DNA of 64,000 nt from Dipteris shenzhenensis (taxonomy: Eukaryota; Polypodiophyta; Polypodiopsida; Gleicheniales). The translations under genes and the position numbers were made by a program. Below, one piece after another: positions 32,561 to 43,849 of the stretch (position 1 is its first letter; each line of letters opens with the position of its first letter). The notes beneath the pieces are model-generated. The model had not been told where the DNA came from and made no database searches. It saw nothing but the letters and a program-made list of their open reading frames with translations. The DNA lies in NCBI GenBank assembly GCA_047967505.1, contig CM106539.1. One strand, given 5' to 3'.

Positions 32561-34069
32561 AATACTCCTTAAAATATTCATAAGTTCTGTAAACATGTTA
32601 GAGGATGACAGAGGATGAAAGAATAAAGATATTCTTCTATATTCACTCCCATATCTTGTGAACGTTATTATTCAATGCTCCTACAAGACACGTCTTTCTC
32701 TCAATCATTTTCTAGCCATCTCCATGATCGTTAAGCTTCTCCGTCAGAACACCATAACTAATCTCGCCATATGCTTGTTTTTCAAAGTTTACCACCATCA
32801 ATAGTCTTTGCCTTATGAAAGAGTAATGAAATCGCAAAGCAATGGAAAAACACTGCACTCAAAATGGCAACACCGAACTCCAACTCTACAAAACAAGCCA
32901 AGAAGAGATGGCAACACCATCTTCATATTGATTCCAAAATGACAACACGTCGGTGCTATGCAAAGAGAAAACATGAGGAGAGAAGGTTTACAATGTATTG
33001 ACTTATGGTGTGATGGGAAGATTTATCCAAAATGTCTTGTCCGAAGTTCTACACCACCATTCTCAAATCCAACAACATTGCTGAAATTTGTGGGCAACGG
33101 AACAAAAGGTATGCATGGATACATCACAGCTCAGTATCAAGTTGCACACATGTATAAGTCTTTATATGAGCAAGACGCTAACACAAAAATACAACAAATA
33201 GCCGAAAGCTCTAGAGTGAAAGAGCAGTTACATAATGAAATTGAAGAACATACAAAGACGAGGGAGAAGTTATGTAAAGCAAGATTGAAAGCAACCCCTT
33301 TGGGAGATAGGCTTACAAGAAGAAAACTTCGCAACCTTGCAGAAAGCAGGAAGTGGAGGGTGCAAGTGTTGAGTACAAGTAGCAAGGTGAGAAGTGTTTA
33401 CTATTTGCAATGTGGCTATGTAAATCTTCCTTTGTTAACTCTTATTTACGCATCCGGTTTATAGGAAAGTTTTCGAGCCCCAAAAGGCAAATATTGATCT
33501 GAATGCTCTTCCCGTAAAACAAATGAAAGGTCTATTTTCAACGACTATTATGAAAGGGATGATTGAGGAAAAGAAGTTTAAAACCATCAAACGCAATGTT
33601 GTGCAACAGTTCGTAGAAAGCAATAAAGTCGATGTAAACTTGATTCAGGAGGCTCTCGATGAGAGTGGAGTTAGCAAGAAAGGTTATTATTCTATTTTCA
33701 AAGCAGTGTCATCAACTTTTAAAGATCAAAGGATCAAACATGTGCTTCTTCACTCAACAAACAAATAGATGATTTTATTGGTCAATGGTTGCATATTGAG
33801 GATGTAATCCTTGGAATAATATTTTTGTTGATCTTGAACAATTACAAAAAAGAATGGTTGAATTCTATAGAATCACATTTGAAGAGTGTCAGGGATGGCT
33901 TATATTTGTCATAAAGTTGGATGAATGTGAAATTGTGAAAGAGAAAAAGATTGAAAGAGTGACCATCATACTTATGAATAGGGCACTCGATACATCAATC
34001 ACTAAAGAAAACTCAAAGCATTTCAGTGTACAATCTGAGAAGCACATTTGGTGGTTGGGAGCATTTGAG

Positions 34070-34160
34070 GTAAGCGTGAACTTTCATTTTTCAAATATAT
34101 TGATGTTTGATTTCATTTATTAGATCTAAATGCTTCAATATAGTTTCTTCTTAATGGTAG
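34070..34160 (+). other. Probable intron in the mobile gene (91 bp)
   Basis: Donor GAG|GTAAGC at 34070 and acceptor TTAATGGTAG| ending at 34160. Removing it joins WWLGAFE to VKIEDHQTLFW in the same frame. Confidence 0.6.
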
Positions 34161-35016
34161 GTAAAGATAGAGGACCATCAAACCTTGTTTTGGGTGTGTC
34201 ACCATACAAAAATACCAGAAGTCATAAAAAACTAGGTTCAAGGAGGGCAACTTCATGTTAAAGGCAAGGGTGATTTCCAAGTTGATTGGCATATGGCAGG
34301 GGACCTCAAGACCCTCAAATGTATGTTCAACATGAGCAAAGGAGGTAATTCAAAATCTCCATGCCTTTATTGTGCAAGGAGGCAGCCCATGTCATGGGTC
34401 CTAAATGGTGGAGAAAATCTCCTAATAGGGACAAGATTGATCCTAAATTCAAAGCAGTTCTTGATATTCCTTTGTGCAATGTACATATATGCACATTGCA
34501 TGCTTTATGTAGAATCATAAAAAAGTTGGTCTTTTTGTATATTGGATTTGCTTGGAAGCTTCGACCAGAAAAAAATAGGAAGAAACCAATTGCTACATTA
34601 GAAAAAGTATTATCGGACATGGGTCTCCATGGAGGAGATGTTCATATCATAACATATGTCAAGAAGTCCTCAAATGGAAAGGATGTTCCTATCAAACCGT
34701 CAATTGGTGGAGTCAAAGCAAGAAGATTTTTTTCATAACCACAAAGAGAAGGGAAACTTGGTAGACGATCAAGATATGTTTCCAGGGTGAGGTATCGCCT
34801 TTGGAAGCATGTGCATAATGCAGTTAAAGATGATATGGCAGATGATGTTGCTCGAAATGTTAAAGCAGAGGTATGGAAATGCTTAGACAAGCTTTTCCAA
34901 CTTTGTGACAAAAAGACATAGACCAAGAGCAATCATTGTGCGTTAGAAAGGAGCTAAAAACTTTTGGAAAATCAATGAAATAAGCATGGACAAGCTGCAA
35001 TATAACACACTACATG

Positions 35017-35105
35017 GTAAGTTGAATTAATTTGTGTTATATGCATAGTTTGTACTTTCAAACATGGTTTACAAAATTTTGACTTAACATTTCCTATGAT
35101 TGTAG
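35017..35105 (+). other. Probable intron in the mobile gene (89 bp)
   Basis: Donor ATG|GTAAGT at 35017 and acceptor TGATTGTAG| ending at 35105, AT-rich between. Removal joins YNTLHG to the HLPYFVKKYG segment. Confidence 0.6.
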
Positions 35106-35608
35106 CATATTCTATACAACCACCTTCCATATTTTGTTAAAAAGTATGGATGCCCTACAATATGGTCCACACAAGGAATGGAAAAGTTTCATTACACAGC
35201 AAGAAATGCTTTTTTAAAACATGCACAGCGTTTTGGAGGAGCACATAAGGCAAATAGTCTCAACAAAGTATTTCAATGGTTTTTTAGAGGTATAATTCAA
35301 AGGTTGCAAATCCAGAAAAAAAGTTTCATTGTCAACAGTTAAACTTGCCTTTAATATGGCACAAAGAAAAGAAGGCAGATCCTTGATAATTCAACAGTTG
35401 CACAGAAACACGCAAAGTGGAGGTAGTCAAAGGTCTTTGTGAATCACAAGTGGATTGATAGAGTTGGAAACCTTATGGAGATTGATAACAATGAAGTAGA
35501 GACTTTGTAATGTATTCCAAAAAAATTCAGTACAAATTCTGAGCTGACTATCTTTTCTTGTAAGACTTTGTGTCCTTTGTAACTTTTGACAATACAATAT
35601 ACTTGAGT

Positions 35609-36040
35609 TTACTCTTGTACTTCTTTTACATCAAGCTGCTCTCCTTCGATCTGTTTAGCCTCAATATCTAGAAGAAGCGGCTCTCTAACCCTAATCAAAT
35701 GATGCTTTCCATAACCATCTAATTGGCTAGGATCTTTGATTCCAAGTGCTAAAGCGTAAGCAATGTATGTCCAAAAGTACCCTGCCCTTGAGCATTGTTT
35801 GCTAGGGCCATACCCAAAAATGTCTAAAGCAGATAATTTCTCAATTAATATAACTTTGTCATTTTGCCAATTTCTCAAGTAGACAACTGTCTCTCCATCG
35901 TTATTTAATTGTCTGTGGTATATTAGAATCTTGACAAACGACATCTTGTTCATGTACAATGCAAGGGAAGACAACTGTCCAAGTCCCCTTTCTTGGCTCC
36001 CACAGGACCTTCTCAGAAAACTGTCATCTTCAATATAGAG
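35609..36040 (-). CDS. Unidentified exon, probably terminal
   Basis: An open minus-strand stretch of about 430 bp from a plausible acceptor (TACTGTAG| at 36041-36048) to a stop near 35609. It reads LYIEDDSFLRRSCGSQERG and later FGYGPSKQCSRAGYFWTYIAY and YGKHHLIRVREPLL. Composition is protein-like: balanced residues, no low complexity, 144 codons without stop. I do not recognise the family. A possible preceding exon ending ...LEDDENMK lies near 36200-36240, but its splice donor is not a standard GT. It could be a host gene exon or another decayed mobile gene. Confidence 0.4.
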   Translation of the reverse strand, partial: LYIEDDSFLRRSCGSQERGLGQLSSLALYMNKMSFVKILIYHRQLNNDGETVVYLRNWQNDKVILIEKLSALDIFGYGPSKQCSRAGYFWTYIAYALALGIKDPSQLDGYGKHHLIRVREPLLLDIEAKQIEGEQLDVKEVQE

Positions 36041-36046
36041 CTACAG

Positions 36047-36194
36047 TATCAAAAAAGAAGCTATGAGAAATATATACAAGTCATGATAAAAAAGATCTAG
36101 CAGAGAAAATAGTGAGATAGTATCAAAAAAGAAGCAATGAGAAATATATACAAGCCATGATAAAAAAGATCTAGCAGAGAAAATAGTGAGATAG
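36047..36194. repeat. Tandem duplication of a 74-bp unit
   Basis: The unit TATCAAAAAAGAAGC...AATAGTGAGATAG starts at 36047 and 36121 with only two differences, so it is recent. It lies in the presumed intron of the neighbouring minus-strand exon. Confidence 0.85.
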
Positions 36195-36274
36195 CATGCC
36201 TTCATATTCTCATCATCCTCCAAAATTTTATTGAGCGAGATGGATTGGATCAGATGAATTGAATTCCTCTTCTT

Positions 36275-36302
36275 CCTCTCTCTCTCTCTGTCTCTCTCTC
36301 TG

Positions 36303-36341
<39 letters not shown>

Positions 36342-36450
36342 TTGTGGCTCTCACTCTACCTCTTTCTCTCTGCTTCATGAACCAGATTCCTACACTTATC
36401 CTGTCTCTTTCTCTCTCTTTCCCTCTCTCTCTCGCTCTCTCTACATAAAA
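36275..36450. repeat. CT microsatellite field
   Basis: Mostly (CT)n with TGT interruptions at 36277-36343 and a shorter run at 36402-36440. The long open frames over it are low-complexity artefacts. Confidence 0.9.
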
Positions 36451-36699
36451 AATTGGGAGGTATATCTTGAAAAAAATGAGTGATAGAGCTCAAGGAAAGT
36501 GATCCACAACATAAAGTATACAAAAAGTGAAATAAATACTTGACCAAAAGTGATCGAGGACAAGACTGCCTTGAAAAGGGTGCTTCTTTCACTTTACATC
36601 ATTGTTTGTTCCCTCACTTTCTATCACTCTTGAAGGAGGGGTGGCTCACTGTGCATCGCTCACTATCACTCCCTCACTTTCCTTCTCTCACTTTCCTTC

Positions 36700-37161
36700 C
36701 AACATGATGGCTAGTTACTACGTGACTTCATTTACTGAACTAAAATTCTATCTTAGATTCCTTTTATATGGACCCATGAGTAGAAAATCATTCGAGGAGG
36801 ATATGTTATGCATATGGCTGCTTGATTTGAACTCAGCAGAAGAGGTGAATATCTCTAGCTTTCTTTTTTGCTTCATTGAATCACGTAACTCTTATGCTAA
36901 TGAGTTAAATTTTTGTATAGGATATGGAGGCGACGAGAAGTTGTATTGAATGAAATGGTGAAAATGAGGAAAGCCAAGAGCAAAAAGAGGAGTTGTTGAA
37001 TGCTTACAAGTTGGCAGATGATTTGAAGCAGGTTGTGAGGAGAGCCTGTGAGGAGATTTGTGATGCCAATCCTGGTTACGAATGGCCTGTGGATTTAAAG
37101 TCTACTTGTTTTCACAAAGCCAATGCCATAGTAGGCACCTTCGAGGACATATGCTCTCTCT
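36700..37161 (+). pseudogene. Unidentified gene remnant with a likely intron
   Basis: A frame reading YVTSFTELKFYLRFLLYGPMS, then FEEDMLCIWLLDLNSAEE, ends at a donor-like GAG|GTGAATATC (about 36846). After about 75 bp, an acceptor GTATAG| at about 36921 precedes another coding-like stretch, which has one internal TGA and then an open run to 37161 with QKEELLNAYKLADDLKQVV and CEEICDANPGYEWPVDLKS. The second part looks like a conserved helical C-terminus. I do not recognise the protein. The in-frame TGA suggests a pseudogene. Confidence 0.4.
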
Positions 37162-37320
37162 AATGGTGTAATAGTCCAGTGATGGAAATATACTTCCACA
37201 GAGACTTATGTGTTTTCTAAAGTTGTAATAGACAAGAAATGGAAATATAGTTCCACAAAGACTTTTTAGCTCTCTAATGTAATAAAGAAGGGATCAAAAT
37301 ATATTTCCCTCTCTCTTACA

Positions 37321-37322
37321 TA

Positions 37323-37394
<72 letters not shown>

Positions 37395-37418
37395 ATGTGT
37401 GTGTGTGGGTGTGGGTGT

Positions 37419-37478
<60 letters not shown>
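37321..37478. repeat. (TC)n followed by (GT)n compound microsatellite
   Basis: Pure CT from 37325 to about 37388, then GTGTGG-type and pure (GT)n from 37397 to 37477. The encoded VCVCV or RERER frames are artefacts. Confidence 0.95.
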
Positions 37479-37479
<1 letters not shown>

Positions 37480-37513
37480 CTTCTCAACCCTCCATATCAC
37501 TTTCTTTTGTACA
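37479..37513. repeat. Single arm of the hairpin unit found at 39.0-39.4 kb
   Basis: CTTCTCAACCCTCCATATCA and the following CTTTCTTTTGTACAC match the right arm of the hairpins at 39067-39100 and 39335-39367. As in those, a (GT)n run lies on one side and a CT-rich tract on the other. The left arm is absent. Confidence 0.75.
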
Positions 37514-38165
37514 CTCTCCCCTCTCTCCAACTCCACCCCCCCTTCTCTCTCACTCCAGCTCTTTTCCCCACCCCCCACCTTCCCTCTATGTGTGTGTGTG
37601 TGTGTGTGTGCGCGCGCAGTTGCTGCAGTAGCTAGATCCCCCCCCTCTCTCTGTCTCCAGCTCTAGCTCCCCCTTCTCTCTCTCTATCTCCCTCTGTAGC
37701 TAGACCCCCTCCTCTTGCTCTCTCTCTATCTCCCTCCCTCTCTCTATCTTCCTCTGTAGCTAGATCCTCCCCCCCCTCTCACTGTCTCCCTCTGTAGCTA
37801 GACTCCCCCCTCTCTGTCTGTCTTGCTCTGGATTTGTCTCCCCCCCCCTCTCTCTATCTTCCTCACGAGCTAGATCCTCCCCCCTCTCTCTCTGTCTCCC
37901 TCTATAGCAGTTAGACCCTGCCCTCCCTGTCTGTCTGTCTGTCTCTTTGTCTCCCCCCTCCTCTCTCTATCTTCCTCAGTAGCTAGATCCTCCCCCCTCG
38001 CTCTCTGTCTCCCTCTCTAGCTAGATCCCCCCCCCTCTCTCCCTCTCCCTCTCTCTCTATCTCCCTCTCTAGCCCCTCTCTCCCTCTCCCTCTCCCTCTC
38101 CTCTCTCTCCATTTGTCTCCCTCTCTCTCTCTCTCCCTTGATCCAACTAGATCCCCCCCCCTCTC
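37514..38165. repeat. Polypyrimidine minisatellite with TAGCTAGATCC words
   Basis: About 650 bp of nearly pure C and T on the plus strand, broken by TAGCTAGA(T/C)CC or close variants at about 37629, 37697, 37756, 37795, 37866, 37908, 37979, 38016 and 38143. The unit is irregular (about 35-125 bp), roughly TAGCTAGATCCxCCCCCCTCTCTCTxTCTxCCTCTG. A (TG/CG) run with GTGTGCGCGCGC lies at 37587-37617. Confidence 0.8.
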
Positions 38166-38735
38166 TTTGTCAAAGGGAGAGAAGTGATGACACATAGACA
38201 AATGAGAGAGGGAGAATTGATAGTGAGAGAAGTGAAGGATTGACAGCTAGAGAGAGAGAGAGAGAGAGAACTGATAGCTAGACAAACAGATAGAGAACTG
38301 ATAGACACACACACACACACACACACACACTTGAGAGACAGATAGAGAGAGACAAAGGGGAAGAGAGATAGACAAACAGAGATAGAGATGCAAATCATTT
38401 TATTCAAACTTGCACATGGTTGATGCAAATCATTTTATTCCATGAAACCCTAAAACAAGTTTTTAATGTGTGTATAAACCCTTTTCAAGGAAGCTTTCTA
38501 GAGAGAACAGACAGAGAATTGACAAAGAACTAACAGAGAACTGATAGACAAAAACAGAGAGAGAGAGAGAGATATAGACAGAGAGAGATAGAGGGGAAAA
38601 GAGATAAACAGATAGAGGAAGAGATGCAAATCATTTGATTCAAACTTGCACATGGATGATGCAAATTATTTTATTCCATGAAACCCCAAAACAAGTTTGT
38701 AATGTGTGTATCAACCCTTTTCAAGGAAGCTTTCT
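38166..38735. repeat. Purine-rich block with a 231-bp tandem duplication
   Basis: From about 38170 the plus strand is GA-rich (AGAGAGAG, ACAGATAGAGA), the mirror of the block before it; CTCTCTTTGTCAAAGGGAGAG marks the switch. (AC)n lies at about 38306-38330. A segment from GAGATGCAAATCATTT to AAGGAAGCTTTCTAG occurs at about 38384-38502 and again at about 38620-38737, so a roughly 235-bp unit is duplicated with modest divergence. Confidence 0.7.
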
Positions 38736-38842
38736 AGTCTTCCCTAGACATGATAGGAAGTAATATCTAATGATCCTCAAATTGAGCCTTCTAGTCTTCC
38801 CTAGACATGATCCTCAAACCAAAACAGTTGGTATCTTTAGGT

Positions 38843-38892
<50 letters not shown>

Positions 38893-38976
38893 TGTGTGTG
38901 TGTGTGTGTATGCATCTCCCTCTCCAGCAAGATCCCCCCCCCTCTCTCTCTCTCCCTCTCTCTCTCTCTCTTTAAC

Positions 38977-39022
<46 letters not shown>

Positions 39023-39031
39023 ACACAGAGT

Positions 39032-39100
39032 GTGTACAAAAGAACATGATATGGAGGGTTGGGAATTTCCCAACCCTCCATATCACTTTCTTTTGTACAC
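39032..39100. repeat. Hairpin A, 34-bp arms, 1-base loop
   Basis: Left arm 39032-39065 begins GTGTACAAAAGAA and ends GGAGGGTTGGGAA; right arm 39067-39100 is its complement with 32 of 34 positions paired. The two mismatches are adjacent, in the middle of the arm. Confidence 0.9.
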
Positions 39101-39117
39101 TTTCTCCCTCTCCCCCC

Positions 39118-39171
<54 letters not shown>

Positions 39172-39223
39172 ATATATATCTCTCTCTCTATCCGTCTCCT
39201 TTCCTCACTGTCTCATGAGAGAG

Positions 39224-39292
<69 letters not shown>

Positions 39293-39298
39293 CGGAGT

Positions 39299-39367
39299 GT
39301 GTACAAAAGAAAGCAATATGGAGGGTTGGGAAAGTCCCAACCCTCCATATCGCATTCTTTTGTACAC
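39299..39367. repeat. Hairpin B, 33-bp arms, 3-base loop
   Basis: Left arm 39299-39331, right arm 39335-39367, 31 of 33 paired. Same arm sequence family as hairpin A. The two mismatched positions keep the overall stem, but they differ from those of hairpin A. Confidence 0.9.
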
Positions 39368-39489
39368 ATTCTCCCTCTCCCTCTCCCCCCCACCCCTCTC
39401 TCTCTCTCCCCCTATATCTCTATCTCTCTCTATCCATCTCCTTTTCCCACCCTCCCATGAGAGAGGACTGTGTGTGTGTGTGTTACCTA

Positions 39490-41983
39490 CTATTTCAATG
39501 AGTCTAAATCTCCACTAATCCATATTCCTAGTCAACACTTTGAAAGGCCCCTGGCAGCCATTGCTTCATCAAGACTATGTTCACATTTACGTGGGTGCAT
39601 CACGGTGCAGCATAGTGTAGAGAGAATCATCAAGAAAAGAGGAATCCATTTGATTACTCTAGCTGCATTTCAAATCGTGAATCCAAGAGAATATCGTCCT
39701 GTCAATTTGTCCAATGGCGAAAACCATAAGATAATTTATAAATTAAGCAAGTCATAGGGTAGTTCACTATCAAGTTCTTACATTGCAGATATATATGATT
39801 ATGAAAGTGTGCATAACAGGGTTGGGAGTACTATATCCCTCATCACAAGTCTCCTAAGTGTATTCTTCAAGGTTTCCAATGCCTTGTTTTTTGTAGTATC
39901 ATGCCCAAGATTCCACTTGCAAATCTGACGGAGAGGTGTGCCAACTCACCTGGCACCATCACAAAACAAAAAATGGAAGTTCGAACAATACATTTTTGCT
40001 GTGGAAGCCAGGCTTCAATGCCGGCACACAATTGTTATCCATGTCACTCTATCTAGATAAGCAATAAACAATTCTTGGCATTCTAATGCTCAAGAAGTAA
40101 ATAGCTATTGGCTTTTAAATTTAAAGAGATGCTTATAAAATATTAGAGGCATCCCAAGGAAATAAGTCAATCAATGTCGAGAAATTTTTTGTATCATAAA
40201 GGTTTTGGCCTTAGTCAACAACATTAGTGAGTTATTTGAAACAAAAGGATACTCCCATAATAATACAATTTTTATCTTGAGACTCTCTTAGAGAACTCCC
40301 ATGTACTATGGTCCGACCTACCAAGGAAGATGAAGAGGGATTTCCCTATGTAGATCTTCATGTGCTTATAGGATTCCAAGGTTCTTGCAATAAGACTCTC
40401 ATGGCCATTTTCCATTTTCTGGGCACATGGCCATGACAGGTCCCTAGCTTAAAGGATCCCAGAAATTAAAGGGTTATGACTTCATGCTTTGTTTCATAGG
40501 CCCATTCAAAATAAAGCTTAAAACTCCAGAAGTGGGAAATTTTATATATGTTAAGGCTTATGACAAATAGAAATCCCAATATAGTTCTTGAAATGATAAA
40601 ATGTTAAAATGTTTACTTCAAAGGGCCTCTTTTTATCATTATGCCATAGAGACCTCAAGAATAACCTAAAAATTTTTGGTAATCTATCCCTGCTTGCATA
40701 TGTTCAAGTTTACTTTAAGCCAAGTCCATTTTTTATTTTACAAACATATATATACAAGTGGGCACTCCATATGAATCAACCAATGGGTTACTTTAGGCCA
40801 CTTTAGAACCTCCAGATGCAAATAACCCAAGGTCATCCTAAAAATATCAAAGAAATATTAGATATGTCCCATGATAGATGTTGCAAAGTAAAGTTAGGCA
40901 ACCTATCTAGTTCCCAATGAAGAACTTCTCAATAACCTGACCTACATGGATCATTTAGGCCGATGGTCTTAGATTTCCAAGATATCTTGGAGTCCTTTAG
41001 GTATCTATCTTCCCAAGGCCCAAGTAGAAAATCAGACTGGGGTTTATGGACTTGGTTGAGCCTATGCAAGCTATCATCCACATATTTATCTACATCTACG
41101 AACAATATGATACGCCTATATTTCATCATAAGTACCAATCTTGTGGCATAGATAACCACGAATATAGCTGCATGGCCTCTCCTCTGATGTAGCATCAATC
41201 CAGCCTAGTATTCATAATGTGGAAAGGTAGAACATAATGAAAATGAACTGCATTCCTTCATCAAGACAAAAGCAAACTCTACGTAGCTACAATAATGGTT
41301 CCATTCAGATCACGTGACCTCAGCCTGTGTAGTGTCCCGTTGCTTAATAACCACATTCAGCTTATGTAGAGCTCTGACAGAGATTTCGATGTTGCAACAT
41401 AGAAAAACTGGGTTGCCCATAGAGCAACACAAATATATAACCAGCTGCATGATCAGATGCTACAAAAGCAAGGCCATACTCTTCTCATTTACAAATTCAT
41501 AATGGAAGGGGATCAAAAGATAGAGCTGAAGATACACGGACCCGAGAGGTCGTGCAATCACTTCTAATATATTGCTGTCTGCCTATGGTGTTTTAGAGCT
41601 AAGTAAATATGAATTGCATATTTCGTATATACGGGGTGTAGTAGTTAGATGTCTAGTGGCAAGCTCATAGAGCCGAGAACCCACATTTTCCTATTTTATT
41701 GGATAGCCCAAAGTTCGCGACACAAGAAGACTCAAAGTTCTTCTATCTAGTGAGCTGCACCATAGTAAATCCCAGTCTTAGATTATGTATCATTAGTGTC
41801 ATAAGACCTTCGACTACCTCTTCCATTCCAATAACAATAATTTTATGCTTACAAGCAACTGGATAGTTCACAGACACCAATAGTATGATGCCCACATTTG
41901 TGGATGGAGGGTCCTTATAAAAACCAAGTACATTTTGGAGGCTTATTTGTCAAGAGATACAACGGGTCCCGTAAGTACCATTA
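39490..41983. other. No recognised gene
   Basis: A plus-strand frame reading FQIVNPREYRPVNLSNGENHK (to 39757) and a minus-strand frame at 40929-41198 (VDVDKYVDDSLHRLNQVHKP) are protein-like in composition, but I cannot match either. The rest has no motif. Probably decayed mobile DNA. Confidence 0.35.
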
Positions 41984-42060
41984 TTGATGCATTTAAAATT
42001 TATACATAACATAAATCTTAACACAGAAGTTGAAACTAAAGTTTTGTTTGCGTTTTTGCA

Positions 42061-42307
42061 GATGACAGAGGAAAGCTATGATGATCAATTTATGTTAAAC
42101 TTCAGAGCTAGGATGATCGTAGATCTCCTTCAAGATCCCTCCTCATTACCACAAGAGAAAAGTAGGGAGGAGGAAAACTCTAAGAAATTAGATGAGGGAC
42201 AAAGCTCAGAATTGATGGAGGACCTCACTCCAGAGCTGGATGAGGACCCTTTGACAGGACTAAAGGACCCTAAGGCCCAACTTTCAGATGCCTCCACAAC
42301 CCACTAA
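42061..42307 (+). CDS. Possible terminal exon of an unidentified acidic protein
   Basis: A pyrimidine-rich stretch ending TTTTTGCAG| at 42060 looks like an acceptor, followed by 81 open codons beginning MTEESYDDQFMLNFRARMIV. The C-terminal half is rich in E, D, L and S (LMEDLTPELDEDPLTGLKD) and ends at TAA 42305-42307. There is no domain I recognise. It could equally be a decayed mobile ORF tail. Confidence 0.3.
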
Positions 42308-42545
42308 ACTTGGACATGAACTTGGACATGAGGCCCCTCATCCAACCCCTGAAACTATTGAGCCTAGACCTTGAGGACCCTAATCCCCTTCCCCATCCAT
42401 TTACTAATGTTGGACTTGAGAATCCTTTACAAACTTCAAAGCCTCCTAGTTGAGTTGAGGCACATTGTACTCTTGGAATTTTGTAATGCATAATGACATT
42501 TAATGAAATTCATCTATATACGAGACTCTAGTTTGTAATCCATAG

Positions 42546-42546
<1 letters not shown>

Positions 42547-42599
<53 letters not shown>
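42547..42599. repeat. (GA)n microsatellite
   Basis: About 53 bp of uninterrupted GA dinucleotides. Confidence 0.97.
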
Positions 42600-42601
<2 letters not shown>

Positions 42602-43849
42602 GACTCATGAATATGGATGTATCTATTGCAAACTTTTAATGACAAATTGTTACAATACTAAAGAAACTAATTCTCCATTGTTGTTTGTAAATGATAAAAA
42701 ATATAGTTACAATGTTGATTATGGCTGTAACTTTAGAGATAAAACTATAGTAAAGCTTCTCCAATTCCAACAATATAAGCCTAGAAAGGTTCAACTACTA
42801 GAGCGAAGGCCGAGATCAAAACATGGAAGAGAAGGTAATGGATGAGGAAAAGGCACAACAGAAGCTCCTTGGTCAACCTTCTTCATAGGATCATCCACCA
42901 TCGCCTGAACGACATTGATTGTTTGAGAATCATAGCATCCACCACCCCCCCTCGATGCTTTATGATCCCAAAAATATCTGCCTTCTCATATAAGGTGACT
43001 GCGTTGCACTCACCTGGAGTAGAAATGCTAGCACTAGTGGAAACCCTTCATTCCCACAGGCGATTCCCCACACATCTGAATGTCATCACCTTAGATGACA
43101 TGCTCACAGAGGGCCTCTTTATGGTTGTGCTGTATGGGTTCCCCCTAGATGTTGAGACGAAGGCCTCAATATATATTCAGAGAGAGTACTCTCGACTTGC
43201 TAGGGGGGGTGTAATCTGAGTCCTGGCAATGTCCATGGCCTCTCCATCATATCCTCCTTTGGCTCCCTAAAAATTTTTAATGCAACAAGATAGATTGGCA
43301 AAAAACTGAGTTGTACAAATTCCCTCTTGTTTAGACAATGCTATCAGCAATGGCTGGATGTAATCTTTTGGGCACTTAACAATCTTCTGGCTCATTGGAT
43401 GTAATGTTTTGGTCCTAAGGCATTTATGTAATCTCTTTTTCTTCAATTTGAGGCTCTTAGTATGCACTATTGTTAACTTTTATTTTTGTATTTGAATGGT
43501 TAAGACTGCTACCTGTAATCTTTTGGCTTTTAAGGCTCTCAACAATTGTCGAGTTTTTATAAATGTAAGATCCTCTATTCAATTTTTTCTTGGTATAAGT
43601 TGATAATTTTTATATAACTTGTTATTGGACGTAGATGTACATTGTAATCTCTTTTGCTCAATTTTCACTCGATAAATTGTACTTTTGCCCTCATTTATAT
43701 TTATTGCAACAAGGACTAAAATACCAAGAAACAAGGACTACAATTTCTTTGGTTTATGACCAAAATAGAGATAAAATAACTTCAACGACCCCACCCTTGT
43801 GGTTGCATGGAGATATATCTAGAAAAATACAATTAAACTTTCAGAAAAT
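42600..43849. other. No recognised gene
   Basis: Frames at 42600-42845 and 42842-43219 are open but carry no motif that I can place. The region from 43260 to 43700 is AT-rich, with repeated TGTAATCTTTTGG(G/C) words near 43360, 43400 and 43515. Confidence 0.35.

Larger units (their letters stand above)
32958..35520 (+). pseudogene. Decayed intron-containing mobile gene with GDxK...NSxxxCxYC motif
   Basis: Several frames in order belong to one gene. N-terminal frame 32958-33464 ends in a donor-like AAGGTGAG at about 33388. A helical segment follows (33523-33768, VFEPQKANIDLNAL upstream). At 33854-34069, VIKLDECEIVKEKKIE and HIWWLGAFE. At 34161 on, EDHQTLFWVCHHTKIPEV. At 34266-34390, DWHMAGDLKTLKCMF with KSPCLYCARRQP, a zinc-binding-looking pair. 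At 35106-35340, HLPYFVKKYGCPTIWSTQGME and KFHYTARNAFLKHAQRFGG. I remember similar GDxK...CLWC and QGMEK.HY.AR proteins as dispersed repetitive genes in eukaryotes, but I cannot name the family. Stops occur between the pieces. Confidence 0.6.
38845..39480. repeat. Higher-order microsatellite array with two hairpin units
   Basis: Blocks alternate: (CT)n 38845-38889, (TG)n 38891-38908, CT-rich, (GT)n 38981-39020, hairpin 39032-39100, CT-rich and (TC)n to 39170, a TCTCATGAGAGA palindrome near 39210, (TG)n 39226-39261, (GA)n 39262-39288, hairpin 39299-39367, CT-rich, TG-run. The two halves are diverged copies of one compound unit of about 267 bp. Confidence 0.8.

Noticed and set aside
36259-39518. 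Long open frames over CT, GT and GA runs (up to 243 codons)
   Set aside because: They encode monotonous LSLSLS, VCVCVC or RERERE strings from dinucleotide repeats; all frames are open because the repeat has no stops.
40929-41198. Minus frame with YVDDSLHRLN as a copia YVDD reverse-transcriptase box
   Set aside because: The residues around YVDD do not fit RT (no hydrophobic strand before it, no downstream LGIE-type motif); chance match.
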